From NCBI GenBank assembly GCA_029262895.1, contig JAJCYM010000086.1:62001-126000 (forward strand): a stretch of 64,000 nt of DNA, read 5' to 3'. The notes beneath the pieces were generated by a model that was not told the DNA's origin, ran no database searches, and was given only the letters and a program-made list of their open reading frames with translations. Positions 8,215-17,275 of the stretch are shown piece by piece. The translations under genes and the position numbers were made by a program. Position 1 is the first letter of the stretch, and every line of letters starts with the position of its first letter. The DNA is from Roseivirga sp. GTDB lineage: Bacteria > Bacteroidota > Bacteroidia > Cytophagales > Cyclobacteriaceae.

Positions 8215-10893
8215 CTATTCACTTCTTAAGTTCTTCACCGGATTGGCCAAGGAAGCTTTCACAGTTTGCGTGAGAATTGTAATAGCTGCAATTGCCGCCA
8301 AGAGTAAAATGGGGAACACAAATAGCTCTACACTAATGGGAATGCTAAACGCAAAATCTTGTAACCAGTTTTTCATTCCAAAATAGGCAATTGGGATTGC
8401 TATTAAGTTGGCAATGAAGATTAGCAGCATGTACCGTTTGGAAAAGAGCATTGTGATATGTGAACTGCTCGCTCCCAGCACTTTTCTAATGCCAATTTCT
8501 TTTGCCTTTTGAATTACGCTATAAGATGCTAGACCAAATAAACCGAGGCAGGCCGCGAAAATGGCAAAGCCGGCAAATGCATTAAAGATCTTGCCAAATT
8601 GCTGGTCTTCGGCATACTGTCTATTGAAAAAATCGTCTAGAAAGTAATACTCCAAAGGATTGCCAGGAAATGACTCTAAGTACTGTATTTCTGCTTCTTC
8701 AATTACAGCTTTGGCGTTTTGCGTATTAATTCTGAGAGAAAAGTAGTTGGTTGTACCAGAGGTGAAAAGAAAACCGCTAGGTGCAAATTCTTTATGAAGC
8801 GATTGCCAATTATGATCTTTGACAACTCCACGTATAAAAACAGTATCAGTTCCTAGAATGAGCGAACTTTGAACAGCCTCCTCAGCTGAGCCTAAGGAAT
8901 ACGCTTTAATGGAACTTTCGCTTATAAGCATTCCATTTGGTCCCTCGACAGTCGCCTCGGAAAAATCCCGCCCTGCCACCAATTCCAGCCCATAAGTTTC
9001 CATAAAACCCTTATCAATCCAGGTGATGTCAATTCTTCGCTCTGTGCTTAATTCAGCATTTTCATTTCTTGCGGAGGTGGCAAAATTGTAACCATTTCCA
9101 GGAATGCTCCTTGAGGAGGCAAACTTTTCGACCGAAGCAAAACTGCTAATATTGCTTTTGAAAGATTCGAACTTTGCTCTTGTGGCATCCACACTGGGCC
9201 CTTTGATAACCAGCACCTGAGACATATCCAGTCCGGTATCCTGGGTCTGCATAAAATCGAGCTGTTTGGATACCACGAAAGTTCCGGCAATCAATAGGGT
9301 GGAAATCACAAATTGAAAGACGACAAGAATTTTTCGAAGCGAAAACTGATGCTTCAATTTTGTAGAATCAGACCCTTTGAGGGCGTTCACAGTTTTGAAA
9401 GAAGAAAGCACAAAAGCAGGGTAGAGACCTGCCAAAACTGGTCCGATCAGTATAAGAGCAATCAGCCCAATTTGAATGACCGGACTGCTGAGTTGCAGTG
9501 TTAAGGGCTCATCAATTGTGTTGCCCAATACCGGAAGGAGCAGGTAGGACAATCCAAGCGCCAGGCCAATAGCCAGTAAGTTGATCCAGAAAGATTCGGT
9601 TAAGAATTGAGCAATCAGCTGTGGTCTATGTGCTCCCATTGCCTTTTTTATTCCCACTTCCATCCCGCGTTCAGTGGCCTTCGCTGTTGAAAGATTGATA
9701 AAGTTGATCCAGGCAATGACTAGGATGAACCCTGCAATCAAAATCATGAAGTAGATAGAATTGATGTTTTTTGTATCTGAAAACTCTCCATCTCCATCAT
9801 CGGGAGCTGATTTGAGGTGAATGTTAGTGATCGGCTCGAGCGATAATACTTGTCTCAACGAAGCCTTTTCAAGGTCTTCAGGTGTGTATTGATGCATTAA
9901 ATCACCGATTTTCTCTTCAGCAAGCTTTTCCGTTGTCTGAGGGATCAACTGAGCATACATCATAAAGTTGGTCCATCCCCAATCAGAACCTTCACGCGTA
10001 TATTGGTTACGCTCCAAAAGTTTTTGAATGGGTAAAAGGAAGTCAAACTTAAGATGTGAATTGCCGGGTATATCCTTAAATATTCCAGTGACATTAAAGC
10101 TTCCTCCGGCCCAGCCACCAGTGACTTTCAGGGTTTGGCCATAGGCGGTTGTCGCATCGGCCCCAAAATATTTAGCAGCCATTGACTCACTTATCATTAT
10201 GGAATGAGGGTTGTCAAGGGCTGTATTTCCATCACCTTCTAAGAGATCAAAAGAAAACATATTCAGAAATGCCGGCTCAACAAAGAGCACATTCTCCTCA
10301 CGAAATGCAGTGGCATCAAGAGAGTCAATTACTCGATTGATAATGGCACCATTATAATAGGGGTGTATTCGACTATAATTCGCTATTTCCGGGACATCCC
10401 GTTTTAATGCCGGACCCAAGGCATAGCCACAGTAGATGCCGGTTCCGGCATATTCTTCATTTTGATAAGTCGTGACGTTGACACGATAGAGGCTTTCTGC
10501 ATTTTCATGAAAACGGTCGAAACTGAGCTGAAATGAAACATAATGTGCAATGATCAGGCAAGCGGCTATACCTATAGCCAGACCAGTAATGTTGATAAGC
10601 GAATAGAGCTTGTTTTTTGCCAGGTTTCTAAACGCAATTCTTGTGTTGATTTTAAACATGGGATTGAATATTTGAGTTTTTGAAAAATTTCGGATGGCAA
10701 AGGGCTTGAAAAACCGTATGACATCAAGCATGTAGTAAAACCGGGCTGACCTTGCACCCGACTTGGTATATCTTTTATTAAAGTCTTCCTGAATATCTCC
10801 CTCAATATCTTCCAGCAGATTCGGTTTGCAGTACCATCTTAGGATACTGCGAGGTATGCGCGGAGGGTTATGACCTCTAATAGTCTGATTCAT
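8215..10893 (-). CDS. P4: FtsX/MacB-like permease with prefix domain
   Basis: An 892-residue permease. The prefix (1-79; LRWYCKPNLLEDIEGDIQEDF, then ARFYYMLDVIRFFKPFAI) is about 80% identical by eye to that of P5. The body is only distantly related to the P5 body, about 35% over the first 57 residues after the prefix. The body has the first helix, periplasmic domain, FtsX block 1 (GMEVGIKKAMGAHRPQLIA), second periplasmic domain and FtsX block 2 (AKEIGIRKVLGASSSHITM), ending NPVKNLRSE. It lies 84 bp downstream of P5 with no terminator between, and a strong terminator follows, so it is probably the last gene of the PadR-B/P5/P4 operon. The substrate is unknown and no partner ATPase is visible. 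Confidence 0.92.
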   Translation of the reverse strand: MNQTIRGHNPPRIPRSILRWYCKPNLLEDIEGDIQEDFNKRYTKSGARSARFYYMLDVIRFFKPFAIRNFSKTQIFNPMFKINTRIAFRNLAKNKLYSLINITGLAIGIAACLIIAHYVSFQLSFDRFHENAESLYRVNVTTYQNEEYAGTGIYCGYALGPALKRDVPEIANYSRIHPYYNGAIINRVIDSLDATAFREENVLFVEPAFLNMFSFDLLEGDGNTALDNPHSIMISESMAAKYFGADATTAYGQTLKVTGGWAGGSFNVTGIFKDIPGNSHLKFDFLLPIQKLLERNQYTREGSDWGWTNFMMYAQLIPQTTEKLAEEKIGDLMHQYTPEDLEKASLRQVLSLEPITNIHLKSAPDDGDGEFSDTKNINSIYFMILIAGFILVIAWINFINLSTAKATERGMEVGIKKAMGAHRPQLIAQFLTESFWINLLAIGLALGLSYLLLPVLGNTIDEPLTLQLSSPVIQIGLIALILIGPVLAGLYPAFVLSSFKTVNALKGSDSTKLKHQFSLRKILVVFQFVISTLLIAGTFVVSKQLDFMQTQDTGLDMSQVLVIKGPSVDATRAKFESFKSNISSFASVEKFASSRSIPGNGYNFATSARNENAELSTERRIDITWIDKGFMETYGLELVAGRDFSEATVEGPNGMLISESSIKAYSLGSAEEAVQSSLILGTDTVFIRGVVKDHNWQSLHKEFAPSGFLFTSGTTNYFSLRINTQNAKAVIEEAEIQYLESFPGNPLEYYFLDDFFNRQYAEDQQFGKIFNAFAGFAIFAACLGLFGLASYSVIQKAKEIGIRKVLGASSSHITMLFSKRYMLLIFIANLIAIPIAYFGMKNWLQDFAFSIPISVELFVFPILLLAAIAAITILTQTVKASLANPVKNLRSE

Positions 10894-10977
10894 TCAAGTC
10901 AGAATTTAAATAATGAGCATACGATCCTTTTCATCACGGAATGACGCAGAGCCCTCTTACCTGGTAACATTTGACGC

Positions 10978-13614
10978 TCATTCATTTCTTAAAGAATTAG
11001 CTGGATTGGTTCTGGCAGCTTTCCATGTTTGAGAACCGATGGTAAGCAGTCCAATACCAAAGAGAATGAGCAGACCTGATACTATTTCAAGTACTCCGAT
11101 CTCAATTCTGTTTGCCGAATCCACTAATACCACGGAATCAAACAGATAATAGGTGATAGGCACCGCCAGCACTGAAGAAATGATCAGCAGCCAGAAGAAT
11201 CCTCCTCCCAATAATTTGATCAGCTGCATCTCCGTGGCGCCAAGTACTTTTCTAATGCTAATTTCTTTGAGCCTTGTTTCGGAAGTGTATACCGCCATTC
11301 CAAGAAGGCCGAGGGCGGCAATTGATATGGCAATGAAAGCCAAAAAGCCTACGATAGTATACATGATGGAATACTCTGAGTAAGCAGCTTCAATATCTTC
11401 ATCGTAGAAACTAGATTCAAGCCCATGGGCTTCATCCACCTGCTCCCATGCCTCCTCCAATTTGGTCATCGTACTGATGAGATCGGTGGTGTTGATTTTG
11501 AGATTGACATGGTTGTAACTGTCTGGGATGTAACGGAAAGCAAATGGCTCTATATCATCGTTGATTGTCGCATAATGGAAGTCTTTCACAACACCTACGA
11601 TCCGCAGCCTGTTTTCTTTATCGGCACCTACTTGAATCATCTTGTCAATAGCCTGTTCCGGGCTTCCCAGGTCAAACCTTTTTAAAACTTGCTCATTGAC
11701 TATAATGGACTCTTCCTGCTTTTGAGATTCATTGCTACGAAAATTAGAGCCTGCCAGAAGTTCATGTCCCATCAGAGGAACATAATTTTCGTCAATGATA
11801 TTATAATGGAGTGTTGCCGAGTCAAGAGGGTCATCGTACTTGACAATTGTACCGAATCTGCTGCCAACACTAGGAATGATTGCCGATCTTGATATAGCCG
11901 TCACCTCTGGAATAGTGGAGAAGGTGTTGATGGCCTTGTCATCGTCATGTCCGTGCAGACTTACATTGAGCACATTGTCTGTTTCGAAACCCAGGTCAAA
12001 TTCAAGGGCATAACGATATTGTTTAAATGAGATAGTTGCAGAAATGATAAAGATCAGCGATAGGGTGAATTGAACCACCAATAGCACTTTCTTCATATTC
12101 AATCTCTTGAATAACCTTGTGCTGTTTGCACCTTTCAGCACTTGAATGGCCTGTAATTTTGAAAGAAGTACGGAAGGGAAAATACCGGCCATAAGTCCGA
12201 CAAACACAGCAAAGATCACAAAATATGAAAACAAAGATGGCGAGGTAAGTAGCTGTGTCGCCTCCTGGATCTGGGGATCAATATTCAGAAATTCAGGCCT
12301 TATGATATAGAATATCAAAATGGCAAAGATCAGGGCGATTAGGGAGGTAACCACAGATTCTACAATGAACTGAAGGAATATTTGAGTCTTTGAGGCTCCC
12401 ACTACTTTTCTGGCGCCAACTTCTTTAGCCCTTCTCAAAGATCTGGCGATGGACAAATTTGTATAGTTGAAACCTGCTGACAGCATTACGATAAGTGTAA
12501 GTCCTCCGAGCATCCATAGTCGATCGGCATTCATGGTCTTGCCAATATTGTTCACCAACTCCGGTCCCGGTGTAATGTCCAACATGGCTTGAAGCTCAAG
12601 GTTGATAGAAGCATTTTCGAATTTTGAATTCTCTTCTTCGCTAATGCGGTTTAACTCCTGACTAACTAACCCGGTACTTGCTTTTTCTTCCAGAAGCACA
12701 TAGACATAGTGCGAGGTAAAATTGCGCCAGGAAGAATAACTAGTTCCGGCATTGAGTTTTGTTTTGTTTTCATGGGTGATCATAGAGCCCAGGGACTCAA
12801 AAGTAAAATGGGAATTGTGTGGAGGCTTTTTGACAATCCCGGTGACCTTATAATTTTCGGTTGGGGTTAAGGGTATTGACTTACCCATTGAGGCTGTAGT
12901 TCCAAACATTTTCAAGGCTGCTTCTTCTGTCAGAACAATGGAATATGGGTCAGCTAATGCCATTTGAGGATTTCCTTGCAGCAGCTCAAATGAGGGGAAG
13001 ACCTTAAAAAAATCTTTGGAGGCCCAGAACCCACCAAGATGAATGGTCTTGTCACCCATCTGTGCATCACCTCCGAAACGCTTGTTGAGCATTACTGTAG
13101 CTTCGATTCCTGGGATTTCGGATGAAATGCGTTTACCGGCTAGCCCTGAAGTGGAAGCAAATGGCGGCCGGCTGTGTTGCGTTGTTAGGTTTTTGGTAAT
13201 CACTCTGTGAATCTTATCTCCGTTCTTATGAAAGGCATCATAGGTATTGAGTTCGGTAATGAATGAAATCATCAACAAACAGACTGACATGCTTATGGAA
13301 AGTCCTAAAATATTAATGGCAGAAAAGAGCTTGTTTCTTGCTAAGCTTCTGACCGATGTCTTAAAGTAGTTTTTGAACATTGGATTGTAGAATTGAGTTT
13401 TTGGTAAATTTTTAATGGCAAAGGGCTTAAAAAACCGGATGACATCCAGTATGTAATAGAATCGGGCTGACCGGGCCCCGGACTTGATGTATCTTTTATT
13501 AAAGTCCTCCTGAATATCACCTTCTATATCTTCCACCATATCCGGTTTGCAATACCATCTTAGGATAGTGCGCGGTAGGCGAGGGGGGATATGATTCGGG
13601 ATTTGTTGGTTCAT
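10978..13614 (-). CDS. P5: FtsX/MacB-like permease with prefix domain (mosaic of P4-type prefix and P6-type body)
   Basis: An 878-residue permease. Its first 81 residues match the P4 prefix (about 65 of 81 identical by eye), but from MFKNYFKTSVRS onward it matches P6 (about 42 of 57 identical in the first stretch) and not P4. The body has a first helix (LFSAINILGLSISMSVCLLM), periplasmic domain, FtsX block 1 (AKEVGARKVVGASKTQIFL), second periplasmic domain, and FtsX block 2 (LKEISIRKVLGATEMQLIK), ending NPANSLRNE. The start overlaps the PadR-B stop by 4 bp (ATGA), so translation is probably coupled. The composition suggests recombination at the boundary between prefix and permease. Confidence 0.93.
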   Translation of the reverse strand: MNQQIPNHIPPRLPRTILRWYCKPDMVEDIEGDIQEDFNKRYIKSGARSARFYYILDVIRFFKPFAIKNLPKTQFYNPMFKNYFKTSVRSLARNKLFSAINILGLSISMSVCLLMISFITELNTYDAFHKNGDKIHRVITKNLTTQHSRPPFASTSGLAGKRISSEIPGIEATVMLNKRFGGDAQMGDKTIHLGGFWASKDFFKVFPSFELLQGNPQMALADPYSIVLTEEAALKMFGTTASMGKSIPLTPTENYKVTGIVKKPPHNSHFTFESLGSMITHENKTKLNAGTSYSSWRNFTSHYVYVLLEEKASTGLVSQELNRISEEENSKFENASINLELQAMLDITPGPELVNNIGKTMNADRLWMLGGLTLIVMLSAGFNYTNLSIARSLRRAKEVGARKVVGASKTQIFLQFIVESVVTSLIALIFAILIFYIIRPEFLNIDPQIQEATQLLTSPSLFSYFVIFAVFVGLMAGIFPSVLLSKLQAIQVLKGANSTRLFKRLNMKKVLLVVQFTLSLIFIISATISFKQYRYALEFDLGFETDNVLNVSLHGHDDDKAINTFSTIPEVTAISRSAIIPSVGSRFGTIVKYDDPLDSATLHYNIIDENYVPLMGHELLAGSNFRSNESQKQEESIIVNEQVLKRFDLGSPEQAIDKMIQVGADKENRLRIVGVVKDFHYATINDDIEPFAFRYIPDSYNHVNLKINTTDLISTMTKLEEAWEQVDEAHGLESSFYDEDIEAAYSEYSIMYTIVGFLAFIAISIAALGLLGMAVYTSETRLKEISIRKVLGATEMQLIKLLGGGFFWLLIISSVLAVPITYYLFDSVVLVDSANRIEIGVLEIVSGLLILFGIGLLTIGSQTWKAARTNPANSLRNE

Positions 13615-13949
13615 CCCAGATTCACTTGAAAAACGATATCAGGAATTGAATCCCATAATGATTCTCTCTGCCTTTTAGCTTCTGAGAGCATTTTAATACC
13701 AAAGGCTGTGATGGTGAAATTGCGTTTCCGTTTTCCACCCCGAATATTGGTGGCTTCACCAAGATCACTTTTTACGAGTCCTTTTTTTTCCAACCTATTG
13801 AGTGCGGCATGCACCGTACTTAATGTCACCTTCCTATTGGTGTGGGCATAGATTTCTTCCTTTATAGCCACGCCATAGGCTTCTGGATGCAGCGATCCTA
13901 TAGTCAATAAAACTAGTTCTTGAAACTCTCCGAGATTAGTTCCTTTCAT
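13611..13949 (-). CDS. PadR-B: PadR-like winged-helix transcriptional regulator
   Basis: A 112-residue PadR-type protein, paralogue of PadR-A and PadR-C. It has MKGTNLGEFQELVLLTI, AYGVAIKEEIYAHT, a recognition region VTLSTVHAALNRLEKKGLV, and the basic wing RGGKRKRNFTIT. Only the short winged-helix form is present. It heads the operon with P5 and P4 and overlaps P5 by 4 bp (ATGA). Two near-perfect direct repeats upstream are its likely binding sites. By family analogy it should repress its own operon until an effector, perhaps a membrane-active compound, is sensed; the effector cannot be read from the sequence. Confidence 0.9.
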   Translation of the reverse strand: MKGTNLGEFQELVLLTIGSLHPEAYGVAIKEEIYAHTNRKVTLSTVHAALNRLEKKGLVKSDLGEATNIRGGKRKRNFTITAFGIKMLSEAKRQRESLWDSIPDIVFQVNLG

Positions 13950-13964
13950 GATTTGAGTGTATTT

Positions 13965-14017
13965 AATTCGTAAATGACGATTAAATATAACAAGATTAAA
14001 TTCGTAAATGACGATTA
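13965..14017 (-). promoter_or_regulatory. Candidate PadR-B operator: two identical 19-bp direct repeats 34 bp apart
   Basis: The sequence aattcgtaaatgacgatta occurs at 13965-13983 and again at 13999-14017. On the coding strand the unit is TAATCGTCATTTACGAATT, and TATATTTA, one base off the TAnnTTTG consensus, lies between the copies. A repressor bound at both copies would cover this putative -7 box. The arrangement parallels the 33-bp pair upstream of PadR-A; both share the core CATTTA. Confidence 0.65.
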
Positions 14018-14061
14018 TATAAAAAAATGAATAGTCGCCAACTGTTTATTGGGATGATCGA

Positions 14062-14084
14062 AGCCCCTGAAAAGTTGTATTGAA
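14062..14084 (-). promoter_or_regulatory. Conserved upstream element, copy 1 (ATACAACTTTTC)
   Basis: On the coding strand this reads TTCAATACAACTTTTCAGGGG. It matches the segment at 17254-17275 apart from one substitution and a one-base indel. Both copies lie 105-135 bp upstream of a PadR start codon. AACTTTT resembles the -35 element of ECF sigma promoters, but the matching -10 (CATCTA) is degenerate in this copy. Function is uncertain. Confidence 0.35.
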
Positions 14085-14097
14085 TCGGATCGGGGTA

Positions 14098-14144
14098 AAA
14101 CAAGACAGGTCTATCTGCATAGTGCAGATAGACCTGTCTTGTTT
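14098..14144 (-). terminator. Long perfect-stem terminator after P6
   Basis: A perfect 22-bp inverted repeat: AAACAAGACAGGTCTATCTGCA at 14098-14119 pairs with 14123-14144 over a 3-nt loop. It lies 34 bp past the P6 stop and has A/T tracts on both sides, so it could act in both directions. It also separates the P6 operon from the PadR-B promoter region. Confidence 0.85.
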
Positions 14145-14178
14145 GTTTATAAAGGTTTGACAACCCTATGCCACCAGA

Positions 14179-16818
14179 TTATTCCGACCTCAATGTTTCC
14201 GCTGGATTGGATTTTGCTGCCTTCCAGGTTTGAGAACCAATCATTAGAAAGCCAATGGCAAATATCACGATGACCCCGGATGATAATTCCACAATGCCTA
14301 TGGAAATTCTGTTAACAGATTCAGCCAGCACAACCGAATCAAAGAGGAAGTAGGTTGCTGGAACAGCTATTAAAGAAGAGATGATCAATAGCCACATAAA
14401 ACCTCTGGTTAAGAGCTTAATTAGACTTCCTTCTGTTGCACCCAGCACCTTTCTAATACTAATCTCTTTGAGTCTTGTTTCAGCGGTATAGACAGCCATT
14501 CCAAGTAGTCCGAGCGCGGCAATTGAAATAGTGATAAACGCGAGAAACCCAATAATGGTGAACATCACAGAGAATTCAGAATATGCCTGTTCGATTCTTT
14601 CATCATAGAACATAGCATTGAATTCGTGGACATCGTCTACCTCTGTCCAGGCTGATTCCAGCTTTGACATCGTGCCGATAACATCCGTTGTGCTGACTTT
14701 GAGATTTAAATATTGATACTGACCAGGTCTATACCTGAAGCCAAAGGACTTGATCTCTCTATCTACGGTTGAATAGTAGAAATCTCTAACGACTCCTCGA
14801 ATACTGACTTTGTCTCCATTGCGATTGATTTGTATTTTTTTGCCAATTGCCTCCTCTGGAGTTCCTATGTCAAATCTTTTTAATAGTTGTTCATTGACTA
14901 TTATGAACTCTTCTTTTTCCTGTTCAGGTCGGCTCTCAAAATTTGAGCCTGCGATGAGTTCATGCTTCAATAATGGAATATAGTTCTCGTCAATGGTATT
15001 GTAGTACATGGTAGCACTGTCAAGTGGGTCCTCATATTTAATGGTATTACCATAGGTGCTGCCCACACTGGGTATCATCATTGATCGCGAGATTTCAGCG
15101 ATTTCCGGAATTTTTTCAAAGGCGCTTGCTACCGTATTAACATCGTTTCCTTGGAGCCTTACATTTAAGATGTTTTCAGTTTTAAAGCCTAAATCGAAGG
15201 CAAGCGAATATTTATATTGTCTAAATGCGATTGTAGCAGAAATGATAAAGGCCAGTGACAATGTAAACTGTACCACAATCAGCACCTTTCTCATATTCAC
15301 TTTCTTGAACAATCTTGTCGAGCCGGCATCTTTAAGTACTTTGACTGCCTGGAGTTTTGACAAAAATATGGCGGGGAAAAAGCCAGCCATTGAACCAATC
15401 AGGACAGTAAAAATAATGAAATACGCAAAGAGGCTTGGAGTGGTGAGCAGACGTGCTGCACTCTGAATTTCACCATCAAGGTTAAGGAACTCGGGCTTTA
15501 TTACATAAAATAGGAAAACCGCAAAGATTAGTGAAATCAGAGAAATGAGTATGGCCTCTGTCATAAACTGGGAAAAAATCTGCTTCCGCCTAGCGCCTAC
15601 TACTTTTCTAACTCCTACTTCCTTAGCTCGTCTCAATGATCTTGCAATAGACAAATTGGTATAGTTGAAACCAGCAGATAGCATCACAATGAAGGTAAGG
15701 CCGGACAGCAGCCATAAGATTCTGGTGTCCATACCTTTCCCAATGTTATTGGACAAATCCTTTCCAGGCATGATAGAGAGTAGAGGTTGAAAGGAAATAT
15801 AGTTTTTAACCCTATCGTCCTTTGCGTTTTCCTCAGCTACAATTTTGTCCATGCTCGCACTCACCTGCGCGATGCTTGTATTTTCATTTAAGAGAACATA
15901 GACATAATTAGACCAGATATTATTCCAGCCTATCCAATAAGTGTCATCCGGTGTCTCTTTACGCTCATTTTCATAGGTGATCATTGAGCCAAGCGACTCA
16001 AATGTGAAATGAGAATTGTGAGGTGGCTTTTTGATGATTCCTGTGACCGTATAGATGTCTTCCTTTCCCAGTTTTATGGTTTGCCCCATGGCCTCATCAT
16101 CACCGTAAAGCTTGGTTGCCGCCTCCTCTGTGAGTACTACCGAATAAGGTTCTGCCAATGCAGTTTCAGGGTTGCCTTGAAGGAGCTGAAAGGCAGGAAA
16201 AACACCGAAAAAATCTTGGGTTGCCCAAAGGCCACCTATGGGAATGGTTTTATCCCCAATTTTGGCGTCACCACCAAAGCCGTTATTCATAATTACAGAG
16301 GCCTCAATGCCCGGCACTTCTTCTTGAAGGCGTTTACCCGCCAGAATGGAAGTAGAGGCAAATTCGCTTGGATCTCTTTCCAGAAATTGATTGGTTGTCA
16401 TCAATCGATACATCCTATCCGCATTTGGATGGAATTTGTCATAACTGAATAATTCCGAAAGAAATGAGATCATCAGCAGGCAAACAGACATGCTGATGGC
16501 CAAGCCAATGACATTTATCGCAGAGAATAGTTTGTTTCTTGCAATGCTTCTGACCGAAGTTTTAAAATAGTTTTTGAACATGATAAATGGAGTTATGTTG
16601 TTGAATATTTCAAGTTTCTTAATGGTGTATGGACGCATAAATTTGAAGACGTCCAGTACAAAGTTTAGACGAGCTCTGAACGGGCCCTTCTCTTCAAGAT
16701 TTCGATCAAAAAACTCATGCAAATCCCCTTGAAGGTCTTCCAGAACATTAGCTCTGCAATACCATTCCAAAAGCCTTTCGGCCCATTTTGGAGGAGTATG
16801 AGTTTTATTTGATTTCAT
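14179..16818 (-). CDS. P6: FtsX/MacB-like permease with prefix domain
   Basis: An 879-residue permease. The prefix (about 9-75: PPKWAERLLEWYC, LEDLQGDLHEFF, RPYTIKKL) differs from that of P4 and P5 (about 39% by eye), while the body is close to P5. Layout: first helix, periplasmic domain, FtsX block 1 (AKEVGVRKVVGARRKQIFS), second periplasmic domain (NIVNEQLLKRFDIG-type segment), FtsX block 2 (LKEISIRKVLGATEGSLIK), ending NPAETLRSE. The start overlaps PadR-C by 4 bp (ATGA). It is followed by its own strong terminator, so PadR-C/P6 is a two-gene operon. It probably works with an ATPase encoded elsewhere, since none is present here. Confidence 0.93.
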   Translation of the reverse strand: MKSNKTHTPPKWAERLLEWYCRANVLEDLQGDLHEFFDRNLEEKGPFRARLNFVLDVFKFMRPYTIKKLEIFNNITPFIMFKNYFKTSVRSIARNKLFSAINVIGLAISMSVCLLMISFLSELFSYDKFHPNADRMYRLMTTNQFLERDPSEFASTSILAGKRLQEEVPGIEASVIMNNGFGGDAKIGDKTIPIGGLWATQDFFGVFPAFQLLQGNPETALAEPYSVVLTEEAATKLYGDDEAMGQTIKLGKEDIYTVTGIIKKPPHNSHFTFESLGSMITYENERKETPDDTYWIGWNNIWSNYVYVLLNENTSIAQVSASMDKIVAEENAKDDRVKNYISFQPLLSIMPGKDLSNNIGKGMDTRILWLLSGLTFIVMLSAGFNYTNLSIARSLRRAKEVGVRKVVGARRKQIFSQFMTEAILISLISLIFAVFLFYVIKPEFLNLDGEIQSAARLLTTPSLFAYFIIFTVLIGSMAGFFPAIFLSKLQAVKVLKDAGSTRLFKKVNMRKVLIVVQFTLSLAFIISATIAFRQYKYSLAFDLGFKTENILNVRLQGNDVNTVASAFEKIPEIAEISRSMMIPSVGSTYGNTIKYEDPLDSATMYYNTIDENYIPLLKHELIAGSNFESRPEQEKEEFIIVNEQLLKRFDIGTPEEAIGKKIQINRNGDKVSIRGVVRDFYYSTVDREIKSFGFRYRPGQYQYLNLKVSTTDVIGTMSKLESAWTEVDDVHEFNAMFYDERIEQAYSEFSVMFTIIGFLAFITISIAALGLLGMAVYTAETRLKEISIRKVLGATEGSLIKLLTRGFMWLLIISSLIAVPATYFLFDSVVLAESVNRISIGIVELSSGVIVIFAIGFLMIGSQTWKAAKSNPAETLRSE

Positions 16819-17147
16819 ACAAGTTTGAGCGTGAATTCTGGTATTAAGCTCCAGAGCTGATCTCTCTGTTCTTTGACCTTGTGAAGCGTGGCTTTGCCGG
16901 CATGGGTAACAGTAAAGAATCGCTTCCTTCTACCGCCTCTGACTTTTGTGGCTTCGCCCAGATGGGATTGCACATAGCCCTTTTTGTCAAGCCGATTCAA
17001 CACAGCATGCACCACCCCAAGCTTGACTTTTCTGTCTGTGATTCTCTCAATTTCATCACAAATTGACACGCTATAAGCATCTTTTATCAAAGCAGCGATG
17101 GTCAGTAAAACCAGTTCTTCAAATTCTCCCAGGTTAGTTCCTTTCAT
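16815..17147 (-). CDS. PadR-C: PadR-like winged-helix transcriptional regulator
   Basis: A 110-residue PadR-type protein: MKGTNLGEFEELVLLTI, AYSVSICDEIERIT, recognition region VKLGVVHAVLNRLDKKGYV, basic wing VRGGRRKRFFTVT, then a C-terminal helix. It is closely related to PadR-A and PadR-B, and the recognition region is the most variable part, which suggests each acts at its own operator. It is coupled to P6 by an ATGA overlap. Its promoter region has a single ATACATTTAGTGAAT segment sharing the CATTTA core, not a clear repeat pair, and an ECF-like element lies further upstream. Confidence 0.9.
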   Translation of the reverse strand: MKGTNLGEFEELVLLTIAALIKDAYSVSICDEIERITDRKVKLGVVHAVLNRLDKKGYVQSHLGEATKVRGGRRKRFFTVTHAGKATLHKVKEQRDQLWSLIPEFTLKLV

Positions 17148-17241
17148 TTCTTTCTTATTTATTCACTAAATGTATAAAAAATAGATCCGAGAAAATTTAT
17201 TTTATATACAAAACATGAATATTGTTGTGAGACGTCTCTCC

Positions 17242-17275
17242 ATAGATGCTAGTTAGCCCCGAAAAGTTGTATGGA
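17242..17275 (-). promoter_or_regulatory. Conserved upstream element, copy 2: possible ECF-type promoter for PadR-C/P6
   Basis: On the coding strand ATACAACTTTTCGGGGC (plus strand 17256-17272) is followed, after 12 bases from AACTTTT, by GCATCTAT (17249-17242). AACTTT with a downstream CATCTA or CGTCTA is the usual shape of ECF sigma promoters. The upstream half recurs at 14062-14084. The assignment rests on motif shape only. Confidence 0.35.

Noticed and set aside
15056-15466. Open plus-strand frame of 136 codons inside P6
   Set aside because: It lies wholly antisense to a conserved permease body, and the translation has no family features.
16009-16452. Open plus-strand frame of 147 codons inside P6
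   Set aside because: It is antisense to the conserved first periplasmic domain of P6, so it is a shadow frame.
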